Position numbers and translations under genes: made by a program
Notes under the pieces: model-generated
What the model saw: the letters and a program-made list of their open reading frames with translations, nothing else
Told to the model about the DNA's origin: nothing
Database searches by the model: none
Shown: positions 49,032 to 58,918 of the stretch, one piece after another
Layout: each line of letters begins with the position of its first letter
Numbering within the stretch: position 1 is the first letter of the stretch
Assembly: GCF_007559345.1 (NCBI RefSeq)
Contig: NZ_VMBH01000001.1
Span: 620,001 to 684,000, forward strand
Origin: Cardinium endosymbiont of Dermatophagoides farinae
GTDB lineage: Bacteria; Bacteroidota; Bacteroidia; Cytophagales; Amoebophilaceae
Direction of reading: 5' to 3'
DNA: 64,000 nt

Positions 49032-50459
49032 ATGACACAGCGCCAACAACAGACCATTCAACGGATCATTAGCTTTGAAGGTATTGGACTCCATACGGGT
49101 AGCAGGGTGAAGGGTAGGTTGCTCCCTATGCCCATTGATACAGGCATACAATTTCAACGCGTAGATTTACCGGGTCAGCCTTGTATAGAGGCATCAGTAA
49201 CCCATGTAGTCGCAACAGAAAGAGGTACAGTGGTTGAAAAAGATCAAGCACGAGTGGCTACGGTAGAACATTTGCTGGCAGCAATTGTAGGGATGCAAGT
49301 TGATAATATCTCTATCCAACTAGATGGAGCCGAGGTGCCAGATATAGATGGTAGTGCATTGGCCTTTGTAGCGCTGCTATTAGAAGCAGGATTGCTGCAA
49401 CAGGAAGCCCCGCAAAAGTTTTTTAAACTCAAGGAAAAGTTTAGCTATGATGACCCAGATACCGGCAGCCATTATGCAGTCTATCCTGATACAGATTATA
49501 ACCTGCATCTGACCATTGTCTACAATAGATGGCCGGTTGGGTATCAATATGCAAGCCTCTCCAAGCTAGCCGATTTTAAAGAAGCAATTGCTCCTGCCCG
49601 TACGTTTATCTATTTAGATGAAATCGCTGCCTTGTATGAGAAGGGGCTGCTACAAGGAGGAGATCCTACCAAAGCGGTTATTTTTTCTGATCATACGAAC
49701 CATACAGAATGGCTGCAGCAGGTCACCCAATTATCTGGCAAACAGGTTGAAAACTTGGTAACCCCTGCTCCCTCTAGTTTATCTTCCCTGCGCTACATCA
49801 ATGAGCCAGCTCGTCATAAGTTATTAGACCTGATTGGTGATATGGCCTTACTCGGTAGGCCTTTACAAGCCAAATTGGTTGCCCATATGCCTGGTCATGG
49901 CGCTAATATAGGTTTCGTTGCTGCTTTAAGAAAACATTTGTTGCGACAAGAACAAAAAGGAGCGCCTATTTGTAATCTGCACGCAACACCGCTTTTCGAT
50001 GTAAAACAGATCAGTAAAATGCTGCCGCATCGCTATCCTTTTCAATTGGTAGATAAAATTATGGAGTTAGGTGATTCCTATGTGATTGGGGTTAAAAATG
50101 TGACCATCAATGAGCCTTTTTTTCAGGGTCATTTTCCTGGTACTCCTGTTATGCCTGGCGTGCTACAGGTAGAGGCACTTGCACAAGCTGGTGGGATATT
50201 GTGCCTGCATAAAGTACCAGATCCTGAGCAATATCTGACTTACTTTCTTTCCATTGATGGGTGTAAATTCCGTCGTATGGTAGTGCCCGGAGATACCCTA
50301 CTATTGCATTGTGAATTACTTGCAGCTATAAAATTTAGTACTACTGAAAAGCAGTCTGTAGGGATCGCAAAGGTAAAGGGACGCATTTTTGTAGGTGAAC
50401 AGTTGGCGTGCGAGGCAGTTTTATTGGCTCAAATTGTCAAGCAGTATGAAACAATCTGA
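49032..50459 (+). CDS. lpxC/fabZ: Bifunctional LpxC deacetylase-FabZ dehydratase
   Basis: A natural fusion typical of Bacteroidota. Residues 1-310 are LpxC, the committed zinc-dependent deacetylase of lipid A synthesis (TIQRIISFEGIGLHTGSRVK, zinc His in VATVEHLLAAIVG, HKLLDLIGDMALLG and VAHMPGHGANI). Residues from about 325 are FabZ, the beta-hydroxyacyl-ACP dehydratase, with MLPHRYPFQLVDKI, FFQGHFPGTPVMPGVLQVEA and LAQAGG. The ATG at 49032 follows the lpxD stop and gives the family start; longer frames overlap lpxD. The end overlaps the lpxA start by 14 bases. Confidence 0.96.
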   Translation: MTQRQQQTIQRIISFEGIGLHTGSRVKGRLLPMPIDTGIQFQRVDLPGQPCIEASVTHVVATERGTVVEKDQARVATVEHLLAAIVGMQVDNISIQLDGAEVPDIDGSALAFVALLLEAGLLQQEAPQKFFKLKEKFSYDDPDTGSHYAVYPDTDYNLHLTIVYNRWPVGYQYASLSKLADFKEAIAPARTFIYLDEIAALYEKGLLQGGDPTKAVIFSDHTNHTEWLQQVTQLSGKQVENLVTPAPSSLSSLRYINEPARHKLLDLIGDMALLGRPLQAKLVAHMPGHGANIGFVAALRKHLLRQEQKGAPICNLHATPLFDVKQISKMLPHRYPFQLVDKIMELGDSYVIGVKNVTINEPFFQGHFPGTPVMPGVLQVEALAQAGGILCLHKVPDPEQYLTYFLSIDGCKFRRMVVPGDTLLLHCELLAAIKFSTTEKQSVGIAKVKGRIFVGEQLACEAVLLAQIVKQYETI

Positions 50460-51228
50460 TATTCATCCTAGTGCTACGCTTGGCAAGGCAGTGACCATTG
50501 GTAGTTTTGTAACCATTCAGGAGGATGTAGTGATCGGTGATGGTACCTATATAGGACCTCATGTAACCATTATGTCCGGCAGCCGTATTGGAAAACACTG
50601 CCAGATTTTTTCAGGTGCGGTTATTGGAGCCGGGTCACAGGATCGCAAATCAACCACTTTAACTACTTATGTAGAAATCGGAGATTATACTGTTATACGT
50701 GAATTTGCTACCCTCAATAGAGGCACTTTTGGCAATACGGTTATAGGATCTCACGTATTGCTTATGGCTTATGTACATGTGGCCCATGATTGTATCATTG
50801 AAGATCATGTGACTGTTACCAATGCAGCACAATTGGCCGGCCATGTACAGCTGCACCACCATGCTGTAATAGGCGGTATGGCAGCAGTGCATCAGTTTAT
50901 GCGGGTAGGGGCTTATAGTATGGTCGCTTCTAAAAGCATTGTACGTAAGGATGTGCCCCCTTTTATTAAAGTAGCACGAGAACCATTACGTTATTGCGGT
51001 ATCAACCTAGTCGCCTTACAACGGAATGGTTTTACCAAAGCACAATGCGATACCATATACCATAGCTACCGTTTGATTTACCATAGTCAATTATTGTTGC
51101 CGTTGGCATTAGAAGAGGTCGATAAGCAGGTCCTTTGTACGCAAGAAAAAGAGATGATCCTTTCTTTTATACGAGGTAGCCATAAAGGCATTGTAAAAAA
51201 GAACAATGCCTATGGAACTATCTTGTAG
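50446..51228 (+). CDS. lpxA: UDP-N-acetylglucosamine acyltransferase
   Basis: First step of lipid A synthesis. The start at 50446 (MKQSDIHPSATLGKAVTIGS) gives 260 residues, the usual length; it overlaps lpxC-fabZ by 14 bases, suggesting coupled translation. Hexapeptide repeats fill residues 6-185, including the catalytic His in MAYVHVAHDCIIEDHVTVTN, GHVQLHHHAVIGGMAAVHQF and MRVGAYSMVASKSIVRKDVP. The C-terminal helical part starts at NLVALQRNGFTKAQCDTIYH. Last gene of the operon. Confidence 0.96.
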   Translation: MKQSDIHPSATLGKAVTIGSFVTIQEDVVIGDGTYIGPHVTIMSGSRIGKHCQIFSGAVIGAGSQDRKSTTLTTYVEIGDYTVIREFATLNRGTFGNTVIGSHVLLMAYVHVAHDCIIEDHVTVTNAAQLAGHVQLHHHAVIGGMAAVHQFMRVGAYSMVASKSIVRKDVPPFIKVAREPLRYCGINLVALQRNGFTKAQCDTIYHSYRLIYHSQLLLPLALEEVDKQVLCTQEKEMILSFIRGSHKGIVKKNNAYGTIL

Positions 51229-51255
51229 AAGTATATATTGTGCTAATAGTGCGCT

Positions 51256-52310
51256 TTAACGACGGTGTCGTTTGCATTTCTTTTCTGCTTTCTCCAACAT
51301 TCTTTCTACCTTTATTTCCTTTAGAGCAGCTAGTACTTTTTTCCTGTCCGTGATATGGATTATTATATTTTCCTCTAGACCCTTCCGAGCAGTTTTACCC
51401 TTTTTATCGACTATACAGGGATCTGCACCATTCGCCATGAAATATTGGATAGTATCCAACTTTTTTCTCTTGCTGTAATGAATAATGCTGTTTTTCCGTT
51501 AATATTTTGTGCATTTACATCTATCCCGTGTGCTACAGCAGATTTAATAATTTCCGTATTTCCTATAATTACTGCACTAAATATGGCTGTTTGATTTAAG
51601 TAGTTGCGTGCATGCACATCCACTCCATGATCTATTAAAGTTTCAAAGGCTCCTCTTGTTTTTGCATAAAATAAGGCTGTTTGCTGCCATTGGTCTTGTG
51701 CATTTAGATCTAGATCTTCCCTATGCTTTATCATCCATTTCAAAAGTTCTTCACCGTTTGGCCTGCCAGCTATGTGCATCACTAGTACTCTATTTTTTTA
51801 TCTTTTGCATTTATATTTACGTTGTTTTGAGTAAGAAAATTTTTTAGATCCTCTATTGACAAATTAGGGCCTAGCTCACCACCCGATTGAATTTTCTTTA
51901 TAAGATTAGCATCTGCTATTTTATCGTAAGGTTGCCCGTTGGAAACCAGGGTAGCTGGATTTGTTTGTATCGCATTTATAATACGACTTTCTGTTGCACT
52001 ATCCATATTGGGTATGTGGTTGAAAGTGTAACCTTGTCTCAGTGATGTAGGCCCAAAATTTTGAATGTTTTTTCCTAAACTATTATTACCTCCTATTGTA
52101 TGCAGTGCCAATTGCTTGTTTTTTATATGCTTGTATGCTGCTATTCCAGCTCCAGCAAGACTAGTAGTAGCAAACACCCCTAAGTCAATGTAAGCTTCTT
52201 TAGGCTCACTCAACTCCCAGCCTAGCTATGTACACAAGACGCCAATGTATGAAGGCTTAATAGCCCCGTAAGTAAACCTATCCTATAGTGTATATATTGT
52301 TTTTTTTCAT
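51256..52310 (-). pseudogene. Broken ankyrin lipoprotein, paralogue of 52900-53814
   Basis: Reading from the ATG at 52310: a shifted frame gives QYIHYRIGLLTGLLSLHTLA, SCVHS, matching the intact neighbour. The next frame is SEPKEAYIDLGVFATTSLAG to INAKDKKIEY (52213-51782). It breaks at seven T on the + strand (51793-51799), where one extra base would give NRVLVMHIAGRPNGEELLKW. The following ankyrin frame (51782-51411; LNQTAIFSAVIIGNTEIIKS) breaks at AREKSW, where one extra A gives KKLDTIQYFMANGADPCIVD (51459-51256). At least four single-base or small indels, mostly at homopolymers, so the gene is dead or depends on slippage. Confidence 0.82.
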
Positions 52311-52441
52311 GTAAAATTAATGTTTTATAAGGTTATAGTACTATCAATCATTGAAGACCAAGCAAGGTTATTGCAATGTATTATATTGCATTTCTTCTTA
52401 ACCTTGCGCCTGCCAACTAAAAAATTATTAAGGGAAAAAAC

Positions 52442-52578
52442 AGACCTTCTGCAAAACCTATTTGTGATCAGCAGTTTTTAGGAGAAGCGCAGTCGAGCAC
52501 CGCAGCATACTAAATGTATTTGAGGAGCATAGGCAAGCGCCAAAATTGCCATTTAGCAATAGGTTTTGCAGAAGGTCT
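52442..52578. repeat. Palindromic repeat family A, copy with known empty site
   Basis: Ends AGACCTTCTGCAAAACCTAT and its complement. The paralogous region at 53929-53951 reads AGGGAAAAAATCTTAATAAG without the element. Here it reads AGGGAAAAAA, C, the element, then AATCTTAATAAG. The insertion is therefore the element plus about three bases, with AA as a likely target duplication. Confidence 0.92.
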
Positions 52579-52688
52579 AATCTTAATAAGCAGTAATAGC
52601 TTATATAACTATGCCAGCCTAGTCTTCTATCTTTTATGGTAAAACAAAAAAATACAATTCCAAATAATTGTTGATTATGAAAACAATA

Positions 52689-52790
52689 CTTACAGATGGA
52701 AAAACAGAAACCGCCCGCTTCGCGGGCTTGAAAGAAAGCTGTTTTTCCTAATCATCTGTAAGGGACGGCTTCTATTTCGCAACTTTTTAC
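52689..52790. repeat. Nested hairpin repeat family C, copy 2
   Basis: CTTACAGATGGAAAAACAG and CTGTTTTTCC...CATCTGTAAG arms enclose CCCGCTTCGCGGG. Close match to 5959-6076, but the outermost arm pairs poorly here (left arm lost). Confidence 0.8.
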
Positions 52791-52899
52791 AAGGGTATTT
52801 TCCTATTATGGCCATAACGTTAAACGCATACAGTTAAAGTCATTGGCTGTTCGGATAGATGTTGAGTTAATAGCCTTGCTTTAGCATCTTACTAACACC

Positions 52900-53814
52900 T
52901 CAAGAACATTTTCTCCAATCATCCCATACCATGTCGAATATATCTAGGCGCCCGTTTGGTGCACAGTCAATTATATGGCGATGCCTAGAGCCCTTTATAC
53001 AAAGATCTGCACCTTCCTTTTTGAGAAGCTCAGCACAGCCCTTGTGACCTTTAAACATTGCATAACATAGGGGTGTGCTTCCTTCATCATCTTGTGCATT
53101 TATACTTGCTCCATGTTTTAGCAAAATTTTAATATAATCCTGATTGCCTGCCCATGCTGCAGCATGTAAGGCTGTTAGCTCTGCCATTGTATCTTTTGCA
53201 TTTACATCTACCCCTTTTTTTATTAAGAACTTAACATATTCTTCATTTCCAGGCTGAAGGAGTGGATAAAACAATAGCGTTTTATTTTGTTTATCTCTTG
53301 CATGTATACTGAAGCCTTTAGCAAGCCAGCATTCTAAATTACTTATCGAAAATTTACTATTCTTAATGTCTTGTATGATCTCATCATTTAAGAAAGTACC
53401 ATTTTGTAATAGCCTATTATCATAGGGCTGTCCATCTGGGACGAAAGTTGTTGGGTCTGTGTGCGTTGCATTTATAATAAAACTTGTTTTTTCAGTACTC
53501 ATATTTTGCATGGAATGTGTAAAGCACGGATTTACTTGTGGTATGAATGTGGCATTGCTATTGGTTGCTGCTGCGATTAAATCAGTACTATTTCCTGTTG
53601 TACAGATTGCTGACTGTGTGTTTGCGTATTTGTATATTCCTACCCCTAGTCCAGTAGCAATCAAAGATCCTGCGGCTGCGCCTATGTAAGTTTTGATACG
53701 TTTACTTGGATTCCAGCCTAGCTCTTGCCTTGTATGTACACAAGACGCCAATGTATGAAGGCTTAATAGCCCCGTAAGTAGACCTATTCTATAGTGTGTA
53801 TATTGTTTTTTCAT
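52900..53814 (-). CDS. Ankyrin-repeat lipoprotein
   Basis: The 304 residues have a signal peptide and lipobox (MKKQYTHYRIGLLTGLLSLH, LASC). A membrane-like segment (IGAAAGSLIATGLGVGIY) follows, then an Asn/Thr-rich linker. The C-terminal half holds about four ankyrin repeats: NKTLLFYPLLQPGNEEYVKF, LTALHAAAWAGNQDYIKILL, GSTPLCYAMFKGHKGCAELL and a diverged last one. Ankyrin proteins of intracellular bacteria often bind host proteins; a lipid anchor would place this one at the cell surface or outer membrane. It is the intact partner of the broken gene at 51256-52310. The two share upstream DNA, so they arose by tandem duplication. Confidence 0.82.
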   Translation of the reverse strand: MKKQYTHYRIGLLTGLLSLHTLASCVHTRQELGWNPSKRIKTYIGAAAGSLIATGLGVGIYKYANTQSAICTTGNSTDLIAAATNSNATFIPQVNPCFTHSMQNMSTEKTSFIINATHTDPTTFVPDGQPYDNRLLQNGTFLNDEIIQDIKNSKFSISNLECWLAKGFSIHARDKQNKTLLFYPLLQPGNEEYVKFLIKKGVDVNAKDTMAELTALHAAAWAGNQDYIKILLKHGASINAQDDEGSTPLCYAMFKGHKGCAELLKKEGADLCIKGSRHRHIIDCAPNGRLDIFDMVWDDWRKCS

Positions 53815-54265
53815 AAAAAATTAATGTTTCATAAGGTTATAGTAATCAATCATAAAGACCAAGCAAGGTTAGTGCAATGCATACTGCATCTCCTTTTAAC
53901 CTTGCGCCTGCTAACTAAAAAATTATTAAGGGAAAAAATCTTAATAAGAGGTAATAGCTTATGCGTAGCCTTCATCTATTATGGTACAGCAAAAAAAATA
54001 CAATTCCAAATAACTGTTGATTATGAAAACAATCGTATGAGTCGGCACTGTGGAGTCACTACCTGCAAGCAAAAAGCAAGGTAAAAGTTTCTTACCAGTT
54101 GTTTATTAAAGTAAAATAAATTAAATTGCGTGCTAGCTGCCGCTTTGTTGATATTATGTTTTATTTAGTTAAAACCCTAGTATTGGCCTTTTGGGTATCC
54201 TGTTCTGGCTAAGGTTTGCTTATACTTTTTAGGCTTAAAATTATAAACATTATAAACAATTCATT
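53815..54265. other. Intergenic region between divergent genes
   Basis: 53815-54028 duplicates 52311-52680. The rest is AT-rich DNA upstream of oppA. No gene seen. Confidence 0.5.
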
Positions 54266-56008
54266 ATGATTAGTAAACGGACAATATTATTATTGATGGC
54301 TATATGGGTTTTTGCTTCTATCTACTACCAAGAGTACAAAAAAAAGCAAAAGCTCCTGGCTACCCCCACGTTAAACAACGTAACACTATCCTCCATTAAT
54401 GGCACTGATCCAGTAAGAATAGATGAGCGCTATTCTGCAGAAGTGGTTGGTAAGCTCTATGAAGGCTTGTATGAATATCATTATTTAAAAAGGCCCTTCC
54501 AGTTGGAACCTAATCTTGCTGAGGGGATGCCTTCCATTGCTCCAGATGGTTTGGTTTATACTTTTAAAATTAAGAAAGGTGTTCTATTTCACGATGATCC
54601 ATGTTTCCCAAATGGGAAGGGTCGGGCCCTTAAAGCAGCTGATTTTGTTTTTAGCTTAAAGAGGTTAGCAGATCCTAAAAATATGGCGCCTTATTATGGC
54701 CTTATAGATGGCAAAATCAAAGGCTTGGATGCATGGAGGCATCAGCCAGATTACACAAAAGAAGTAGAAGGGCTAACGGCATTGGACGACCATACCCTTC
54801 AGGTTACCCTTACCCAACCTTGGGGCGCTTTTTTAGATTTTTTAGCTATGCCGGCCGCTTTTGTTGTTGCTCCGGAGGCTGTAACCCGTTATGGTGCTGA
54901 GTTTGTGAACCATGCGGTAGGTACAGGTCCTTTTATCCTAGAGGGCGGGTTTAATCCGCAAGCCAAGCAATTGACTTTTATAAAGAATCCTCTGTTTAGG
55001 GAAAAATTATTTCCTGCTGAAGGAGATGCCGAATATCAGTCTATGATAGCGGCTTATGGTGGTAAAAAGTTGCCTTTGGTAGACAAGGTGGTGACCGATA
55101 TCATTACTGAAGAACAGCCACTTGCGTTAAAACTACAAAGTAAAGAACTGGATATGGCCCTCATTAGTGGTTCTGGTATTGCATTGGATATGATTGAAAA
55201 CAATACGCTTTTATCAAAATGGGGTAAAAAAGGGTTGGTCTTGGCACAATCCCCTAGTGCCAGTACGCAGTCTTTTTGCTTTAACCATAGCCATGAGATT
55301 TTTAATAATACCTGTTTAAGGCAGGCTATGTCTATGGCTTTTGATAGAGCGACTTATAACCAAATTTTTTATAAAGGTGCGGCTCAGCTGGCGCAATCGC
55401 TGCTGCCTCCTGTATTAATGGATGGGGCTAATGCGTTGGAGCATACTTATGGGTATAACCTTGAACGTGCAAAGGAATATTTGGTTAAAGCAGGCTATCC
55501 AGGCGGAAAAGGGCTGCCTGTGATTACACTTGATGCTATTTTTGGAACCAGTTCTAAAGATAAAGCAGAATTTTTTGCTAAGTGTATGGCGCGTATTGGC
55601 ATAGAAATTCAAGTGGTAACCAATGTTCCTGCAGAGCACTGGAAGAAGATGGCTAATGGGTCTACTATGATGCATCTGGTGGCATGGAAGGCTGATTATC
55701 CGGAACCTTCTTCTGTTTTTCAGATACTCAGTAATAAAAGCTTGTGTGGCTTATTCTATGAAAATGCGCACTTTAATGCATTGTTCGATAAAGCTATGGC
55801 TACAACCAATTATGCAGAAAGGAAAGCACTTTATTTAGCGTTGAATAAAATAGTAGCTGAAGAAGTACCTATGATTTATGCGCTGCATGTTTCACAGCAA
55901 TACCTCCATTATAACTGGGTTAAAAATGTAGTTTCTAATGATTTTTGTCCATCTCTAGATGCATATATTGCAGTGGATATGGCTGCAAAGATCAAGGCTA
56001 CGAAGTAG
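54266..56008 (+). CDS. oppA: Oligopeptide ABC transporter, substrate-binding protein
   Basis: SBP_bac_5 family protein of 580 residues. The N-terminus (MISKRTILLLMAIWVFASIY) is a hydrophobic anchor without a lipobox Cys, so it is probably held by an uncleaved helix. Family motifs: SINGTDPVRIDERYSAEVVG, LAEGMPSIAPDGLVYTFKIK, KAADFVFSLKRLADPKN, HAVGTGPFILEG, LRQAMSMAFDRATYNQIFYK and NNKSLCGLFYENAHFNALF-type C-terminus. First gene of oppABCDF. Imported peptides probably serve as amino-acid source for this symbiont; the exact peptide range is unknown. Confidence 0.92.
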   Translation: MISKRTILLLMAIWVFASIYYQEYKKKQKLLATPTLNNVTLSSINGTDPVRIDERYSAEVVGKLYEGLYEYHYLKRPFQLEPNLAEGMPSIAPDGLVYTFKIKKGVLFHDDPCFPNGKGRALKAADFVFSLKRLADPKNMAPYYGLIDGKIKGLDAWRHQPDYTKEVEGLTALDDHTLQVTLTQPWGAFLDFLAMPAAFVVAPEAVTRYGAEFVNHAVGTGPFILEGGFNPQAKQLTFIKNPLFREKLFPAEGDAEYQSMIAAYGGKKLPLVDKVVTDIITEEQPLALKLQSKELDMALISGSGIALDMIENNTLLSKWGKKGLVLAQSPSASTQSFCFNHSHEIFNNTCLRQAMSMAFDRATYNQIFYKGAAQLAQSLLPPVLMDGANALEHTYGYNLERAKEYLVKAGYPGGKGLPVITLDAIFGTSSKDKAEFFAKCMARIGIEIQVVTNVPAEHWKKMANGSTMMHLVAWKADYPEPSSVFQILSNKSLCGLFYENAHFNALFDKAMATTNYAERKALYLALNKIVAEEVPMIYALHVSQQYLHYNWVKNVVSNDFCPSLDAYIAVDMAAKIKATK

Positions 56009-56123
56009 CCTCTTGTTTTGCCTATTTTTCTCTTCGGGTATAGCAGCCTTTTAATTTGTTTTGAATCCATTTGGGTAAATGGAAGGGGTGATTTACACGA
56101 AGGGTAACTCCTCTTCCATTTTT

Positions 56124-57065
56124 ATGACCTATCTTTTTTTATATCTTCTAAGAAGGCTCTGCTATGCGCTTTCAGTTATTGTAGGAGCTACTTTTTTAAT
56201 CTTTATTATCTTTAATATTCTTGTAGGAGACCCTACGCATATTTTGTTGGGTAAATATGCAACACCGGAAGCTATGGTGCTACTCGCTCGTGAACTAAGT
56301 TTAGATAGGCCTTGGCATCTGCAGTATTGGGAGGTGTTAAAATCTGCTTTTACCTTTAACTTTGGCTACTCCTGGACCACCAAGCAGCACATTTTAAAAA
56401 CATTTCAAGAAGGCGGACTGGTTTCCTTAACCGTTACATTACCCGCTTTTTTCATAGGCAATGGATTGGTGATAGCTGTTGCCCTTTGGATGACCCAATA
56501 TAGAGGAACCATTTGGGACCGCCTTTTGGTTATCTTCTGTATTGTAACGACCAGTATTTCTTTATTGGTTTATATCCTAATTGGTCAGCTGTTTTTTGCT
56601 TGCAAGTTGCGGCTTTTTCCAATAATGGGTTATGAAAAAGGCTTTTTCGCTTGTGTGCCTTATATCATTTTGCCCACTATTATTCTGGTGTTGCTTCATT
56701 TTTGTTACCACTACCGTTTTTATAGAACCATTATGTTGGAAGAAATCTACCAAGACTATGTCCGTACTGCACGGGCAAAGGGGCTGCAGGAAGAGACGGT
56801 CTTATTTAAACATGTCTTTAAAAATGTAATGGTCCCTATTATTACAACCTTTGTAAAAGACTTTCCATCATTGTTATTTGGTTCTATAGTAATAGAAAAT
56901 TTTTTTGGCATACCAGGATTAGGAAATGTAGTAATAGATGCTATAAGCCGTTGTGATTTTCCAACCATTAAAGCAGCCACTATAATGGCTGCCGTGCTCA
57001 GTATCTTGTGTAACATAGTGGGTGATGTGTTGTATACTTTGGTTGATCCACGCATAAAATTATAA
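56124..57065 (+). CDS. oppB: Oligopeptide ABC transporter permease OppB
   Basis: First permease subunit, with six predicted membrane helices. The start at 56124 (MTYLFLYLLRRLCYALSVIV) gives the family N-terminus of 313 residues; an ATG at 56079 would add 15 polar residues. The EAA-loop motif that contacts the ATPases is YQDYVRTARAKGLQEETVLF, followed by KHVFKNVMVPIITTF. The C-terminus PGLGNVVIDAISRCDFPTI is also typical. It ends 7 bp before oppC. Confidence 0.93.
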   Translation: MTYLFLYLLRRLCYALSVIVGATFLIFIIFNILVGDPTHILLGKYATPEAMVLLARELSLDRPWHLQYWEVLKSAFTFNFGYSWTTKQHILKTFQEGGLVSLTVTLPAFFIGNGLVIAVALWMTQYRGTIWDRLLVIFCIVTTSISLLVYILIGQLFFACKLRLFPIMGYEKGFFACVPYIILPTIILVLLHFCYHYRFYRTIMLEEIYQDYVRTARAKGLQEETVLFKHVFKNVMVPIITTFVKDFPSLLFGSIVIENFFGIPGLGNVVIDAISRCDFPTIKAATIMAAVLSILCNIVGDVLYTLVDPRIKL

Positions 57066-57072
57066 GAAGGCT

Positions 57073-57933
57073 ATGCATCAATATAATCTACTCCATCAAT
57101 TTGGTTTTAGTAAAAAAGCCTTATTAGGCAATAAGTTAAACCTTTTTTGTTTTGTAACCTTATTGGGCTATATCTTAGTGGCGTTATCTACTAAAGTAGG
57201 ATGGCTCGCAGCCAATTGGCAGGAAGAAGTAGGTCCCTCTTATCAGCACCCTAATGGTCTACATTATTTTGGCACAGATGTTTTAGGTAGAAGTGTCCTA
57301 GCCAAGGTTTTACATGGTGCGGAAGTAGCCATGCGTGTAGGCTTTATTGTAGCCTTATGGTCCGTTGTGATTGGCGCTACCTTTGGCATAGCAGCTGGTT
57401 ATTTTGGTGGCATACTCGATGCATGCGTAGTTTGGCTCTATACGGTTGTAACGGCTATTCCCACAATGATTTTACTGATGGCAGTTTCCTTTGTGCTGGG
57501 AAAGGGTATCCAGACCGTTTGTATTGCACTGGTTATAACAGAATGGACAGAAACCTGTCGTTTGGTTCGAGGTGAAGTGATGCGCCATAAAGCTAGAGAA
57601 TATATGCAGGCAGCTTCGGCTATTGGTGCCAGTAGTCTTCGTAAGATTTTTGTACACCTATTACCCAATATGCTTCCCTTGATTATCTATCAGTTTTCTT
57701 TGGTTTTCCAAACTGCCATCAAGCATGAGGTGATTCTTTCTTATCTGGGTATGGGTGTTCAAAACAAGCCCAGTTGGGGAATTATGATTAATGATGCCAA
57801 AGCAGGATTACTCAGAGGTATTTGGTGGGAGCTTTTTTTTGCCACAATGGCTATGTTTTTACTGGTTCTTGTGTTTAATATTTTAGCGGATGCATTGCGG
57901 GATTTATTAGATCCAAAGTTAAAAGGTCGATAG
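57073..57933 (+). CDS. oppC: Oligopeptide ABC transporter permease OppC
   Basis: Second permease subunit, 286 residues, six membrane helices. Contains the pre-loop motif HYFGTDVLGRSVLAKVLHGA, a periplasmic turn, and the EAA loop REYMQAASAIGASSLRKIFV, HLLPNMLPLI. FLGMGVQNKPSWG-type sequence (LSYLGMGVQNKPSWGIMIND) follows, then LRDLLDPKLKGR at the end. Only 2 bp separate its stop from oppD. Confidence 0.94.
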   Translation: MHQYNLLHQFGFSKKALLGNKLNLFCFVTLLGYILVALSTKVGWLAANWQEEVGPSYQHPNGLHYFGTDVLGRSVLAKVLHGAEVAMRVGFIVALWSVVIGATFGIAAGYFGGILDACVVWLYTVVTAIPTMILLMAVSFVLGKGIQTVCIALVITEWTETCRLVRGEVMRHKAREYMQAASAIGASSLRKIFVHLLPNMLPLIIYQFSLVFQTAIKHEVILSYLGMGVQNKPSWGIMINDAKAGLLRGIWWELFFATMAMFLLVLVFNILADALRDLLDPKLKGR

Positions 57934-57935
57934 GT

Positions 57936-58910
57936 ATGAAAATTCTTGAAGTTAAAAACTTAATGACGCAATATTATACGGGTAAAAAGATGACCACAGT
58001 GGTGAATAATGTTTCCTTTGATCTTTTTTCCGGTCGTTCCCTAGCCATTGTGGGAGAATCTGGCTCTGGTAAATCAGCCATGGCGCTTTCGCTGATGCGG
58101 CTGATTGAACCCCCTGTGGGTAGCATTACTGCAGAAGCTATTTTGCTCGAAGGAAAGGATATTTTACAACTGTCGCTAAAAGAGATCCAAGAGATACGTG
58201 GCAATCGTATTTCTATGATCTTTCAGGAACCCATGACGGCACTCAACCCAGTTTTTACAATTGGTGAACAGATTATGGAAACAATTCAGTTGCATCAGCG
58301 GATTCCAGCAAAAGAGGCAAAAAGTCGCTGTATAGCCTTGCTAACGCTAGTGGGTATACCAGCTCCCCATCAACGTATGCTAGAATATCCCCATCAGATT
58401 TCAGGTGGCATGCGACAGCGGGTCATGATTGCGATTGCATTGGCTTGTGGGCCATCTGTATTGATTGCTGATGAGCCTACTACTGCTTTAGATGTCACCA
58501 CTCAGGCACAAATTATGGATCTTATCCAAAGGCTCCAAGTAGAAAAAAATATGGGTATTATACTGATTACCCATGACCTTGGCATGGTAGCTGAAGTATG
58601 TGATGAGGTGGCGGTTATGTATAGTGGTAGCATTGTAGAAAAAAGTTCGGTACAAGCTATCTTTAATGCGCCATTGCATCCCTATACACAGGCGTTATTG
58701 GATGCGATTCCTCCTTTATCTGGGCGCGTTCGTAGGTTGCGTACCATTGGAGTGGTGCCTCCCTTATCCGATCTTCCCATTGGCTGTTCCTTCCAAGACC
58801 GTTGCCCCAATGTACAGGATCGATGCAGAACGCGTACACCACTCCTTCAAGAAGCGCGTGCTGGCCATTCCGTAGCCTGCTTTTATCCATTACAAAATGG
58901 TCCTAAATAG
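57936..58910 (+). CDS. oppD: Oligopeptide ABC transporter ATPase OppD
   Basis: 324-residue ATPase. Walker [16 protein letters not shown]-loop [14 protein letters not shown], signature [15 protein letters not shown], Walker [16 protein letters not shown], and the H-loop [11 protein letters not shown]. The C-terminal oligopeptide/dipeptide transporter domain has the Cys cluster [15 protein letters not shown], which in relatives binds a metal or Fe-S group. Pairs with OppF to drive uptake. Confidence 0.95.
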   Translation: MKILEVKNLMTQYYTGKKMTTVVNNVSFDLFSGRSLAIVGESGSGKSAMALSLMRLIEPPVGSITAEAILLEGKDILQLSLKEIQEIRGNRISMIFQEPMTALNPVFTIGEQIMETIQLHQRIPAKEAKSRCIALLTLVGIPAPHQRMLEYPHQISGGMRQRVMIAIALACGPSVLIADEPTTALDVTTQAQIMDLIQRLQVEKNMGIILITHDLGMVAEVCDEVAVMYSGSIVEKSSVQAIFNAPLHPYTQALLDAIPPLSGRVRRLRTIGVVPPLSDLPIGCSFQDRCPNVQDRCRTRTPLLQEARAGHSVACFYPLQNGPK

Positions 58911-58918
58911 TAAAAGGT

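Larger units (their letters stand above)
52311..52899. other. Duplicated upstream region carrying two repeats
   Basis: 52311-52680 matches 53815-54028, the upstream region of the intact paralogue, except for the family A element (52442-52578). Then comes hairpin family C (52689-52790) and the shared block GGGTATTTTCCTATTATGG. No gene. Confidence 0.7.
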
